Below, one piece after another: positions 30,794 to 39,125 of a stretch of 40,685 nt of DNA. Every line of letters starts with the position of its first letter. The first letter of the stretch is position 1. The notes under the pieces were generated by a model. That model ran no database searches and was not told the origin of the DNA. It saw only the letters and a list, made by a program, of their open reading frames with translations. The translations under genes and the position numbers were made by a program. This DNA is from JAFIEN01 sp051859505 (GTDB lineage: Bacteria > Pseudomonadota > Alphaproteobacteria > Rhodobacterales > Rhodobacteraceae). The stretch lies in the NCBI GenBank assembly GCA_051859505.1, contig JBHYFN010000034.1, forward strand, positions 1-40,685. Direction: 5' to 3'.

Positions 30794-31204
30794 GCCTGAG
30801 TCTGGCCCCGGGGCCGGCTTGAGGGTCGGGGCGACGCAGGTCCGCCGTGCGCTCGAACCGTCATTTTCCTGCCGGGTTTCAGCGATTGTTAACCCTCTTC
30901 TCCGTAACCTCGATTCCGGAGACGCCTGAAGACTGCCCTAGCGGATGCGGGCAGGGCTTCAGCCGACTGCCAGAAGGCAAGTCACGCGGCCTGGCTTCAC
31001 CGAAGCCGGATCGCAGCAAAGCGGGGGTTGCGCAGCATGACCTTTTCGACCGGTGTCGAACCTGGTGAAACCAGGGATACTTCCCGGATCTGGCTCCGGG
31101 CCCTGCGGGCCGTGGCGCCTTTGTCGCATCTGCGCAGGGGGGGCTCCGGGCGTGTAGTGACCGGCCCCGCCCTCCGGTCAGAGCGCGAAAACCCTGCGGC
31201 CGGA
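30794..31204. other. Intergenic stretch after rmlA
   Basis: 411 bp if the next gene starts at 31205. It contains a perfect GGCCCCGGGGCC palindrome (30804-30815) that may end rml transcription, and a CTCCG/CGGAG hairpin near 30900-30923. Third-position GC is visibly lower in 31037-31204 than in the gene that follows, which is why I treat that part as non-coding. No promoter was identified. Confidence 0.5.
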
Positions 31205-33262
31205 ATGCCGGACCCGGACCGGCTTGCCGATCTGCTGCGCCCTCATTTCGATCTGGATTTCTATCTGTCCGCCTATCCCGATGTCGCCGAGGCCGGAATG
31301 GATCCCGTCCTGCATTACTGCCTTTATGGCTGGCGCGAAGGCCGTGATCCCGGGTCGGATTTCTGTACCCGTGCCCATCTGCTGGCCCATCCCGCACTGG
31401 CACGGCAAGGGATCAACCCCTTCTGGCACCATCTGACGGCGGGTGGCGCGCAGGATATCCCCGCGCCGCCCACCCCGGCCACCCCACCCGCCCCGGCCGA
31501 ACCCGCCGAGGCCGGGACCGCAGCACCGCAGGAAGCCCCGCCCGAGGATCCGGTGCTGGCCATCATCCGGCCTGCGCTCGATGCCGATTTCTACCGGCAG
31601 CAGTTCCCGCCCGAGGAGTGTCCGGCCGATCCCGCGCTGCACTATTTTGCGCGAGGCTGGCGCGAAAACCGTGATCCGTCCGCGGATTTCTCGACCCGCT
31701 ACTATCTTTCGGTCAATCCCGATGTCGTCGAAGCCGGGGTGAATCCCTTCTGGCACTATCTCGTGGCCGGACAGGCCGAAGGGCGGGCCCCCCGCCATCC
31801 CGGGGGTGCGCGTCACAGCCGCATCACCAGCCAGCCGGGGCTTGCGGAACTGGCGCGCAGGGCCACAAGGAACGTGCCGCCCCCCCGGCCTCTCGCCTCC
31901 AGTGCGCTCCTGGCCCTGCTGCGCAGGGCGCTTGTCGCCACTCAGGCGCGCGATCTGATCCTCTCGGTCGGTCATGACGACTATCGCAGGAACAGCGGCG
32001 GGGTGCAGTTCTGCATCGCCCGCGAGGCCGCGCTCGCCCCCGGGCAGGCGGCGGCCTATCTCAACCTTCATCCCTGGCAACCCCTGCCGTGGCTGGCCCG
32101 TGCCGGAACCGATCCCCTGCTCGTGCTCGTGCTGAACGGAGAGGAGGTCGGCACCGCCCCGCTGTCCACCATCACCGCCACGATCGGCCGCCTTTCACGC
32201 GATGCCACCTTCGCACAGGACGAGCCTTCTGCACGGGGTGGGCCTTCTGCACGGGGTGGGAAGATCCGCCCGGTGATCCACCAGATGCTTGGTCATTCGC
32301 CAGAGGGGCTGGCCGCCCTGATCCGGGCCACCGGGCGGCGCGACTGCTGGCTCTGGCTGCATGACTTCTTCACGCTCTGTCCCAGCTTCACGCTGCAACG
32401 CAACGGGGTCGATTTTTGCGGGGCGCCGGATGCCGGCAGCAATGCCTGCCGCCTGTGCCTTTATGGCGAAGAGCGCCTGTCCCATCAGGCGCGGATCTCT
32501 GCCGCTTTCGGATCGCTGGATCTGCATGTCCTCGCGCCGTCACAGGGGACGCTCGATCTGTGGCAGCGGGCGACCGGCCTTGTGGCGCATCGAACCCATG
32601 TCCTGCCGCATCTGCACCTCATCCCCGAGACGGGGCGCAAAGGGCGGGGGACCGTCAAAGGACGGGGGCCACTCAAAGGCTCCGTCAAAGACTCTGTCAA
32701 AGGCCCCGTCAAGAACCCCGGCCGGAAATCGGCCAAAGGCACGCGCGCTCCGGACCGGCCGCTGACGCTCGCCTATGCGGGCACGCCCACAGCCTTCAAG
32801 GGCTGGCCCCTGTTCACCGATCTTGCCACCCGTCTGGCCACCGACCCCCGGTTCCGCTTCGTCCATTGCGGACAGGAGGCGCCGCGCCCGCCCGGCGTGG
32901 CCAATGTCGCGGTCCATGTGACGCCCGAAGACCCCGGGGCGATGATCCGCGCGCTTGAGGAAGTTCAGGCCGATCTCGTCCTGCACTGGCCCTCTTGGCC
33001 CGAGACCTTTTCCTTCTCCACGACCGAGGCGATGGCGGCGGGGGCCGGGGTCGTCACCCATGCCGGGGCCGGCAATGTCGCCACACTGGTCCGCGCGACC
33101 GGGAGGGGGGTGCTGCTGTCCTGCCCCGATGAGCTGACCGCCTTTCTTGACGATGGGCGGGCCGAAGACCTTGTCGCCCGGCTGCGCCGGATGCCCGGCC
33201 TGCGCCCGGATCACGGCCCGCTCAGCTTCGGTTCCTTCTCCAGTGCACAGGTGCCCGCATGA
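31205..33262 (+). CDS. Glycosyltransferase (GT4-type) with four half-copies of the FDxxFY/PDV/HY module
   Basis: About 685 residues. The N-terminal 190 residues contain two pairs of the module: DLDFYLSAYPDVAEAGMDP then HYCLYGWREGRDP from about residue 14, and a second pair from about 118 (ADFYRQQF, then YYLSVNPDVVEAGVNP), separated by a Pro/Ala linker. The rest is a GT-B enzyme with LHDFFTLCPSFTL, a Lys/Gly/Pro-rich insert coded by 12-bp repeats, LAYAGTPTAFKGWPLF and WPSWPETFSFSTTEAMAAG, related to the C-terminal domain of the protein spanning the window join. A start at ATG 31037 would add 56 Arg-rich residues; I prefer 31205 because the module normally lies close to the N-terminus. Overlaps the next gene by ATGA. 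Confidence 0.8.
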   Translation: MPDPDRLADLLRPHFDLDFYLSAYPDVAEAGMDPVLHYCLYGWREGRDPGSDFCTRAHLLAHPALARQGINPFWHHLTAGGAQDIPAPPTPATPPAPAEPAEAGTAAPQEAPPEDPVLAIIRPALDADFYRQQFPPEECPADPALHYFARGWRENRDPSADFSTRYYLSVNPDVVEAGVNPFWHYLVAGQAEGRAPRHPGGARHSRITSQPGLAELARRATRNVPPPRPLASSALLALLRRALVATQARDLILSVGHDDYRRNSGGVQFCIAREAALAPGQAAAYLNLHPWQPLPWLARAGTDPLLVLVLNGEEVGTAPLSTITATIGRLSRDATFAQDEPSARGGPSARGGKIRPVIHQMLGHSPEGLAALIRATGRRDCWLWLHDFFTLCPSFTLQRNGVDFCGAPDAGSNACRLCLYGEERLSHQARISAAFGSLDLHVLAPSQGTLDLWQRATGLVAHRTHVLPHLHLIPETGRKGRGTVKGRGPLKGSVKDSVKGPVKNPGRKSAKGTRAPDRPLTLAYAGTPTAFKGWPLFTDLATRLATDPRFRFVHCGQEAPRPPGVANVAVHVTPEDPGAMIRALEEVQADLVLHWPSWPETFSFSTTEAMAAGAGVVTHAGAGNVATLVRATGRGVLLSCPDELTAFLDDGRAEDLVARLRRMPGLRPDHGPLSFGSFSSAQVPA
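32222..32257. repeat. 18-bp in-frame repeat, 2 units
   Basis: Two 18-bp units sharing GCCTTCTGCACGGGGT encode PSARGG twice in a loop of the glycosyltransferase. Confidence 0.8.
32651..32716. repeat. 12-bp in-frame tandem repeat, 4-5 units
   Basis: Units at 32669, 32681, 32693 and 32705 (TCCGTCAAAGAC type), with a related copy at 32651, encode a Lys-rich linker (GSVKDSVKGPVK) between the two halves of the GT-B fold. Confidence 0.85.
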
Positions 33263-34377
33263 AGATCCACGCCTATACCAGCTTTTCCTACAGCTATCTG
33301 GCCCGCGCGCGCGTTCTGGCGGCCTCGATCCGCCGCGCCCATCCCGACTGGGTGCTCTGGGCCGTGATGACCGACTGCCCGCCACCGGGCTGGCAGCCGG
33401 ACTGGGCGGCGGAGGATTTCGACCATGTGATCGAGGTCACGGATCTGTTCGCTCCTCAGGATCCGGAGAAGACGAAGGCCTGGCTCTTCGGCCACGACAT
33501 TGTCGAGGCCTGCACCGCGGTCAAGGGGCGGGCCCTGTCCCATATCCTTGCCCGGCCCGATTGTGCCGCCGTCCTTTACTTCGATCCCGACATGGCGGTC
33601 TTCAACCCGCTTGATCCGGTGACCGAAGCGCTTGGCCCGGCCTCGATCATTCTGACCCCGCACCAGACCGATCCCGAGCCGCGCGATGCGGTGCAGGCGA
33701 TCTTCGACAACGAGATCACCTCGCTGCAATACGGGGTCTTCAACCTCGGCTTCCTCGCCGTTCTCAACGATGCCGAAGGCCGCCGCTTCGCCCGCTGGTG
33801 GGAGGATCGGCTCGGAGACTGGTGCCATGACACGCTGGGACAGGGGCTGTTCGTCGATCAGAAATGGTGCAACCTCGTGCCCTGCCTGTTCGACCGGGTC
33901 CTGGCCCTGCGCGATCCGGGGCTGAATGTGGCCAGCTGGAACCTCAGCCAGCGCGAGATCCGCTTCGATGCCGAAGGTTGTGCCCTGGTCAATGGCCGGC
34001 CGCTGCGGTTCTTTCACTTCACCAAGCTCGGCCCGGTGGGCGACATGATGACCCAGCGCTATGCCGGCGCCAATACCGAGGTCTATGAGCTCTGGCACTG
34101 GTATGCACAGGCGGTGGAGCGGGCCACCGATCCCGCCATACCCAAGGGGTGGTGGGCCTATGGACGCTTCGACAACGGCGACCCCGTGCCCAAGGCAGCC
34201 CGATGCCTCTATCGGTCGCGCGCCGATCTGCAGGCCGCCTTTCCCGACCCGTTCCGAAGCGGCCCCGACAGCTTTCAGGACTGGTGGGTTCATCACGAGG
34301 CCGGTGGGGAAGGCATGCCGCTGGCGGCTGCCGAAAAGGCACCCGAAAAGGCCCCCGAGAAGGCCCGGGCCGCATGA
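33259..34377 (+). CDS. GT-A-fold glycosyltransferase with DPD motif
   Basis: A 372-residue protein resembling nucleotide-diphospho-sugar transferases of the GT8-like kind. VLYFDPDMAVF carries the metal-binding D109-P-D111. SLQYGVFNLGFLAV, GQGLFVDQKWCNLVP and the late FHFTKLGPV are the other expected acceptor and donor elements. The C-terminus ends in three 4-residue repeats (EKAP). The start overlaps the previous stop and the stop overlaps the next start (ATGA both times), so three consecutive genes are translationally coupled. Sugar and linkage are unknown. Confidence 0.8.
   Translation: MKIHAYTSFSYSYLARARVLAASIRRAHPDWVLWAVMTDCPPPGWQPDWAAEDFDHVIEVTDLFAPQDPEKTKAWLFGHDIVEACTAVKGRALSHILARPDCAAVLYFDPDMAVFNPLDPVTEALGPASIILTPHQTDPEPRDAVQAIFDNEITSLQYGVFNLGFLAVLNDAEGRRFARWWEDRLGDWCHDTLGQGLFVDQKWCNLVPCLFDRVLALRDPGLNVASWNLSQREIRFDAEGCALVNGRPLRFFHFTKLGPVGDMMTQRYAGANTEVYELWHWYAQAVERATDPAIPKGWWAYGRFDNGDPVPKAARCLYRSRADLQAAFPDPFRSGPDSFQDWWVHHEAGGEGMPLAAAEKAPEKAPEKARAA
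34330..34365. repeat. 12-bp in-frame tandem repeat, 3 units, at a gene end
   Basis: Units at 34330, 34342 and 34354 (CCCGAAAAGGCC type) encode the repeated C-terminal tail of the GT-A protein. Confidence 0.85.
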
Positions 34378-36104
34378 GCGCGCTTGCCCTCGGGGCCAGG
34401 GCCACCGGCCCCCTTTCATCCTCCCTCGCCACGCCTGTGCCCTCTCCCGGATCCGCGCCCGGATCCGCTCCGGCAGCGGCGCCGGTTTCAGCTTCGGTTT
34501 CAGGCCCGGCACTTGCCCCGGTACTGGCCCCGGCACTGGCCCCGGCACTGGCCCCTGCACGGCGCAATCCGGTCTTTGTCCTGGGCGATTCCCGCACCGG
34601 TACGATGAGCCTGCACCGCTTCCTCAAACGCGCGGGCTATAATTCGGTCCACTATTTCTTTGCCGAAAGCGGGGTAAGCGAGCCGGCGCATCTGGACCCG
34701 GAGGGCAACTGGCAGCGCCTGCGCCACTTCATCGAAACCTCGGGCCATGACGCCTTTTCGGATTATCCGCTGCGCAGCTTCTACAGGGAACTGTTCGAGA
34801 CCTGGCCCGAGGCGCATTTCATCCTGACCACCCGGCGCGATATCGAGACCTGGCAGACCAGCATGACGGGATTCTTCGGCCGCTTCGGGCGGCATGATCT
34901 TGATATTCCCGCGCTGACCAGGATCCACCTCCGCCTCAATGACGAGATCCGCGCCCTCGCCGCCAGCACCGGCGCCCCCTTCCGCGAGATCTGCATCGAT
35001 GAGGATGCCGTCGAGAACGGCGCGCGTCTGTCGGAATTCCTGGACCTGCCCGAGCCCCTGCCGCTGGGCTGGGAGAACCGCACCCGGGCTTATGATCCCG
35101 CGCTCTGGTCGGGGCGGGTAAGCCTGATGGATGCCGGCAGCGCCGATCCGCTTGCCTATGTCCGCCAGATGGTCGCGCCCGGCAAGGCGATGCTGTCGGA
35201 ACAGGGCTGGGTCTTTCTGATCAACGACAGCAACGACTATCTGGACCATGCGCTCGGCGGGGCCGACTGGCCGGCCTTCGAGCGCGCCTGCGAGACGCTG
35301 AAGGCGCGCCATGACCAACTGCGAGACCGCGGTATCGGCTATCTCAAGGTCGCGGTTCCGGAAAAGGTGGCCGTCTATCCGCAGTACCTGCCCCGTGCCC
35401 TTTCAGATCTGCCACTCTGCGAGACGCGGCCCGCCGCCCGGCTGGCCGCGGCGGGGCTGCCCTGTTTCAGTTATCCCCAGCCGCTGCTGCAGGATGCGGG
35501 CTCTTATGGGCCGCTTTACTTCCGGGGCGACAGTCACCCCAACTGGCTTGGGGCCTGGTTCCTGTATCAGCATGTCGCAAGCCTCATGAATGCGCGCCTC
35601 GCATCCGGGGGTCACATGGTAAGGGAGCCCCTGCCTCTGTCGAAACTGGCCTGCGATGCGGTCAGCTATGGGGGGGATCTCTTCGGGTGGCTCGATGCCG
35701 AGGCACGGGCGCCGCTGGCCGGCCCCTGGGCCGCGCTGAACATCACCCCCGCGCTTGAACATGTCCTGCGCTACCGCCTCCCCGAAGAGAGCGCCTGCGC
35801 ACAGCCCGTCCCGGCCGGGCCGGACTATCCGCCCCGGCCGGAGGGGCGCGGCCCGCATCGCTTCGTTCATGCCGACAAGACCCTGCCCCGCGCCGTCATC
35901 TTTCGCGATTCCATGACGGATTTCATGATGCCCCTGCTGGCCGAGCATTTCAGCGAAAGCCTGTTCATCTGGCAGGGCGGTCAGGTCTTCGAGGATATCA
36001 TCGGGCGCGAGGCTCCGGACATCGTGCTGCATGTCATGGCCGAACGGTTTCTCGTGCAATACGACCACTCTCCCGCCTTCTGCCGGTTCTTCGGCGATCC
36101 CTGA
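34374..36104 (+). CDS. Fusion of a sulfotransferase domain and an AlgX/AlgJ-like acetyltransferase domain
   Basis: A 576-residue protein. A ~65-residue Ala/Pro/Ser linker, partly 12-bp repeat, leads to a sulfotransferase-type domain (about 66-250): LGDSRTGTMSL (70-80) as the PAPS loop, LTTRRDIETWQTSM around residue 154 as the second motif. The C-terminal half (about 265-570) resembles the SGNH-like domain of alginate O-acetyltransferases AlgX/AlgJ: QGWVFLINDSNDYL near its start, GDSHPNW with D386 and H388, and FRDSM with S513, matching the Asp-His/Ser catalytic set. One chain might thus both sulfate and acetylate a glycan. AlgX/AlgJ work in the periplasm, whereas PAPS is cytoplasmic and no signal peptide is visible, so the site of action is puzzling. 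Last of three coupled genes. Confidence 0.75.
   Translation: MSALALGARATGPLSSSLATPVPSPGSAPGSAPAAAPVSASVSGPALAPVLAPALAPALAPARRNPVFVLGDSRTGTMSLHRFLKRAGYNSVHYFFAESGVSEPAHLDPEGNWQRLRHFIETSGHDAFSDYPLRSFYRELFETWPEAHFILTTRRDIETWQTSMTGFFGRFGRHDLDIPALTRIHLRLNDEIRALAASTGAPFREICIDEDAVENGARLSEFLDLPEPLPLGWENRTRAYDPALWSGRVSLMDAGSADPLAYVRQMVAPGKAMLSEQGWVFLINDSNDYLDHALGGADWPAFERACETLKARHDQLRDRGIGYLKVAVPEKVAVYPQYLPRALSDLPLCETRPAARLAAAGLPCFSYPQPLLQDAGSYGPLYFRGDSHPNWLGAWFLYQHVASLMNARLASGGHMVREPLPLSKLACDAVSYGGDLFGWLDAEARAPLAGPWAALNITPALEHVLRYRLPEESACAQPVPAGPDYPPRPEGRGPHRFVHADKTLPRAVIFRDSMTDFMMPLLAEHFSESLFIWQGGQVFEDIIGREAPDIVLHVMAERFLVQYDHSPAFCRFFGDP
34508..34555. repeat. 12-bp in-frame tandem repeat, 4 units
   Basis: Units at 34508, 34520, 34532 and 34544 (GGCACTGGCCCC type; the last two identical) encode an Ala-Leu-Ala-Pro linker before the sulfotransferase domain. 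Confidence 0.9.
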
Positions 36105-36115
36105 TCGGGCAGATG

Positions 36116-36137
36116 CGGGCCAGTTTCGGGCCAGTTT
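36116..36137. repeat. 11-bp direct repeat between convergent genes
   Basis: CGGGCCAGTTT occurs twice in tandem (36116, 36127) in the 39-bp gap between convergent genes. It may have grown by slippage. No terminator hairpin is obvious here. Confidence 0.8.
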
Positions 36138-36143
36138 CGGGCT

Positions 36144-37265
36144 TCAGCGCAGCGCCTGGTTGCGCGCGCCGAAGCTTGCTCCCAGAAGGCCCAGCACCGC
36201 CTGGACCGTGGGGGCCACGCTTTCGGTCGCATAGACCAGATCGCCGGGATGGATGCGGAACCGCCCGGCGCTGAACAGCCCGTCGGCCGTGGTCAGGTCA
36301 AGCGTGAAGACGGTGCGCGTCTGGCTGGGCCCGCTGCCATCGGTGCGCAGCGCCGCGACCGGATATTCGCGCAGGATAAGGATGCCTTGCGGATTGGCGC
36401 GCGTATCCTGCAGCCCGCCGACGATCGCCATCGCCTCGAGCGCGCTCAGCTCGTCCTTGGGAAAGACATGCACCGCCTCGCGCCCCGTGGCCCCCAGCGA
36501 CAGGAAGGTGCGCGTCTCGTCCTCGACCAGCACCTTGTCGCCGCCCATCAGCGTGGTGTCGAGCCGCGGCTCAGAGAACAGCCGGCTGACCGAGGTGCCG
36601 TAAAGCGTGTCGTTGCGCACCAACCGGACCTGCGGATTGGTCAGCCCCGGGCGCACCCCGCCGGCCTGGGCCAGAAGCGCCATGACGGTGAAATCCCGGT
36701 CCGGCAGCGGATAGCTGCCCGGCGCGGCCACCCCGCCCACGAGGCTGACGGTATTCTGCCGCCCCTCGCGCAGTTCCAGCTGCACCTGTGCCGAGGGGAT
36801 GATCCCGGCAAAGCGCTCCTGCAGAACCTCGCGCGCGCGTTCGGGGCTCATGCCCGCGATCCGGGTATTCTCGATATAGGGCAGGAAGATGCTGCCCGAG
36901 GACGAGACGGTGATCTCTCCCAGCGGTACGAAGCGCTGGTTCAGTGCCGTCAGGAGCGAGTTTTCCTCGGTATCCCAGACGGTGACGACCACGGTATCGC
37001 CCGGCGCGATGATCCGGTTGGCGGGCTGGGGCTGGCGATTGATCCAGTTCAGCGCGCGGTCGCCGGTCACGGGCCAGGCCTCGTAGCGGGCAAGATTGTC
37101 GCGCGTCACCGGCTCGACCGAGAAATCGGCAGGCATCCGGGTGCCGTCGGGGGCATAGCTTGCGGCCAGAACCTCGCTTTCGAAGCCCGCGCCGCGCGGC
37201 AGCGTGCACCCGGCAAGAAGCAGAGCGCACAGAAGCAGGCCCATGCCCGAGAAGAATCGCTTCAC
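36144..37265 (-). CDS. KpsD/Wza-like outer-membrane polysaccharide export lipoprotein
   Basis: A 373-residue outer-membrane export protein forming the exit channel for the capsule. The signal peptide has a lipobox LLAGC (C20). The polysaccharide-export domain follows: IAPGDTVVVTVWDTEEN, then GSIFLPYIENTRIAGMSPERAREVLQ split over two typical strands. SLBB-type repeats are SLVGGVAAPGSYPL and a second block (VHVFPKDELSALEAMAIVGGLQD). The C-terminus lacks the long helix that forms the Wza pore in the membrane as far as I can see. Start GTG 37265 has AAGGAAG upstream and gives a proper lipoprotein; the longer frame to 37562 is non-coding repeat. A single transcription unit, convergent with the fusion gene and divergent from manC. 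Confidence 0.9.
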   Translation of the reverse strand: MKRFFSGMGLLLCALLLAGCTLPRGAGFESEVLAASYAPDGTRMPADFSVEPVTRDNLARYEAWPVTGDRALNWINRQPQPANRIIAPGDTVVVTVWDTEENSLLTALNQRFVPLGEITVSSSGSIFLPYIENTRIAGMSPERAREVLQERFAGIIPSAQVQLELREGRQNTVSLVGGVAAPGSYPLPDRDFTVMALLAQAGGVRPGLTNPQVRLVRNDTLYGTSVSRLFSEPRLDTTLMGGDKVLVEDETRTFLSLGATGREAVHVFPKDELSALEAMAIVGGLQDTRANPQGILILREYPVAALRTDGSGPSQTRTVFTLDLTTADGLFSAGRFRIHPGDLVYATESVAPTVQAVLGLLGASFGARNQALR

Positions 37266-37549
37266 GGCAGCTTCCTTACCGATACATCCCCGGGGATCAG
37301 GTCTAGGCTCTGGGGGCCGGGCTTGGCAAGGCAGGTCTTGGGAAGGCAGGTCTTGGCAAGGCGAGGGAGGACGGCACCGGAGAGACCCTGAAGAGACCCC
37401 GGCAGCGGCGCCACACCCGGCAGGCTGTTCGCCAAAGAGACTCCGGCGCCGTTTACCGGCCCGCCCCGAGCCTGTATCCGGAGGCAGGGCAGGCGGCCGG
37501 ATAAAGTCCTGCCGGGGCATGACAAGGGCAGCAGCACAAGGGCAGCAGC
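37266..37549. promoter_or_regulatory. Divergent region between the export lipoprotein gene and manC
   Basis: 284 bp that must contain both promoters. It holds 14-15-bp repeats at 37321-37363 (GTCTTGGCAAGGC type, three units) and a perfect 14-bp duplication at 37522-37549 just before manC. No clear -35/-10 pair was identified. Confidence 0.5.
37522..37549 (+). repeat. Perfect 14-bp duplication carrying the manC ribosome-binding site twice
   Basis: ACAAGGGCAGCAGC occurs at 37522-37535 and 37536-37549, directly before ATG 37550. Each copy contains AAGGG. The second (37538-37542) sits 7 bases before the ATG, ideal for initiation; the first is 14 bp further away. Confidence 0.9.
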
Positions 37550-39016
37550 ATGACACAGGCAAAGCCGGCGGTGGACGAGATCGTTCCCGTGCTTCTTTGT
37601 GGCGGATCGGGCACGCGGCTCTGGCCGCTGTCGCGGCGGGCCTATCCCAAGCAATTCACCGCCCTGATCGGCGAGGAGAGCCTGTTTCAGGCTTCGGCCC
37701 GGCGGCTTGCGGGGGCGGGGTTCGCATCGCCGCTCGTGATCACGGGGGCGGATTACCGGTTCATCGCGACCGAACAGCTGGCCGCGACGGGGATCGAGGG
37801 CGGCACGGTCCTGATCGAACCCTCGGGGCGCAATACCGCGCCGGCCGTTCTGGCCGCGGCGCTTTGGCTGGCCGAACGCGATCCGCAGGCGCTGATGCTG
37901 GTGGCCCCGTCCGATCATGTGATCCCCGATGCCTCCGGCTTTCGGGCCGCGGTAAGCGCGGGTCTGGAACAGGCCCGGGCGGGCGGGATCGTCACCTTCG
38001 GCATCCGCCCCACCGGGCCGGAGACCGGCTATGGCTGGCTGGAACTGCCCTCTGGCACGGCGCCCGAAAAGGCCAGCTCCCTGCCGCTGACACGGTTCGT
38101 CGAAAAGCCCGATCGCGCCGTCGCCGAAGCCATGCTCGAGGCCGGGCATTACCTCTGGAATGCGGGGATCTTCCTGTTCACCGCCGCCACGATCATCCAG
38201 GCCTTCGAGGACCATGCCCCCGAAGTGACCACCCCCGTGCGTCAGGCGGTCGAGGGCATCACCCGGGATCTGAGCTTCCTGCGGCTCGATCCCGGCCCCT
38301 GGGCCGCAGCGCCCGACATCTCGGTCGATTATGCCGTGATGGAAAAGGCCCGAAACATCAGCGTCGTGCCCTATGAGGGCCACTGGTCCGATCTGGGCGG
38401 ATGGGATGCGGTGCGCCGCGAGATGGGCCCTGACGCAGACGGCGTGTCGCTGGCGGGGGCTGCCAGTGCCATCGACTGCGACAACACCATGCTGCGCTCG
38501 GAAAGCGAGGGGCTCGAGGTGGTGGGGATCGGGCTGCGCGACATCCTCGTCGTCGCCACCAGCGATGCGGTGCTGGTGGCCGATGCCGCCCGCGCGCAGG
38601 AGGTGAAACAGGCGATCGGCGTGCTGCGGGCCAAGGGCGCGCGCCAGGCCGAGGAGTTTCCCCGCGACTACCGCCCCTGGGGCTGGTACGAGACGCTGGC
38701 CCTGTCGGACAGGTTCCAGGTCAAGCGGATCGTGGTCAAACCCGGCGCGGCACTCAGCCTGCAATCCCATGTCCACCGGTCGGAACACTGGATCGTGGTG
38801 GCGGGCACGGCGCGGGTCACGGTCGATGACGAGGTGCGGCTTCTGACCGAGAACCAGTCGGTCTATATTCCGCTGGGCGCCGTGCACCGGCTGGAAAACC
38901 CCGGCAAGCTGCCGATGGTCCTGATCGAGGTCCAGACCGGCGCCTATCTGCGCGAGGATGACATCATCCGCTATCAGGACGATTACGCCCGCTCGAGCGA
39001 CAGCGTGAAGGGCTGA
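37550..39016 (+). CDS. manC: Mannose-1-phosphate guanylyltransferase / mannose-6-phosphate isomerase
   Basis: A 488-residue type II bifunctional enzyme (ManC/AlgA/XanB family) producing GDP-mannose and interconverting fructose-6- and mannose-6-phosphate. The pyrophosphorylase signature is GGSGTRLWPLSR (18-29), followed by LIEPSGRNTAPA, FVEKPD and ISVDYAVMEKA. The C-terminal cupin isomerase domain has QSHVHRSEHWIVVAGTA (405-421). Length is standard for the family. The phosphomannomutase needed between the two activities is not on the plasmid. Followed after 109 bp by the two-domain glycosyltransferase gene. Confidence 0.95.
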   Translation: MTQAKPAVDEIVPVLLCGGSGTRLWPLSRRAYPKQFTALIGEESLFQASARRLAGAGFASPLVITGADYRFIATEQLAATGIEGGTVLIEPSGRNTAPAVLAAALWLAERDPQALMLVAPSDHVIPDASGFRAAVSAGLEQARAGGIVTFGIRPTGPETGYGWLELPSGTAPEKASSLPLTRFVEKPDRAVAEAMLEAGHYLWNAGIFLFTAATIIQAFEDHAPEVTTPVRQAVEGITRDLSFLRLDPGPWAAAPDISVDYAVMEKARNISVVPYEGHWSDLGGWDAVRREMGPDADGVSLAGAASAIDCDNTMLRSESEGLEVVGIGLRDILVVATSDAVLVADAARAQEVKQAIGVLRAKGARQAEEFPRDYRPWGWYETLALSDRFQVKRIVVKPGAALSLQSHVHRSEHWIVVAGTARVTVDDEVRLLTENQSVYIPLGAVHRLENPGKLPMVLIEVQTGAYLREDDIIRYQDDYARSSDSVKG

Positions 39017-39030
39017 CCCCACCCTCGCGA

Positions 39031-39050
39031 CCCCGCCCCTCCGGGCGGGG
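39031..39050 (+). terminator. GC-rich hairpin after manC
   Basis: CCCCGCCC (39031-39038) and GGGCGGGG (39043-39050) form an 8-bp stem with a CTCC loop, 14 bp after the manC stop. There is no T tract, so termination may be partial or the element may protect the RNA end. Confidence 0.5.
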
Positions 39051-39125
39051 GGCCGCCTTGACATGATCCGCCGGACGGGTGAACAGCACCCGATCCCACC
39101 GCGTCTGACCCAAGGCCCGAGATTC

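Noticed and set aside
31037..31204. N-terminal extension of the glycosyltransferase to ATG 31037
   Set aside because: Lower third-position GC, an Arg-rich sequence with no similarity, and the shared module normally starts near the N-terminus. Not fully excluded.
37266..37562. Upstream extension of the export lipoprotein
   Set aside because: It would bury the lipoprotein signal peptide inside the protein and translate the intergenic repeats; GTG 37265 has its own ribosome-binding site.
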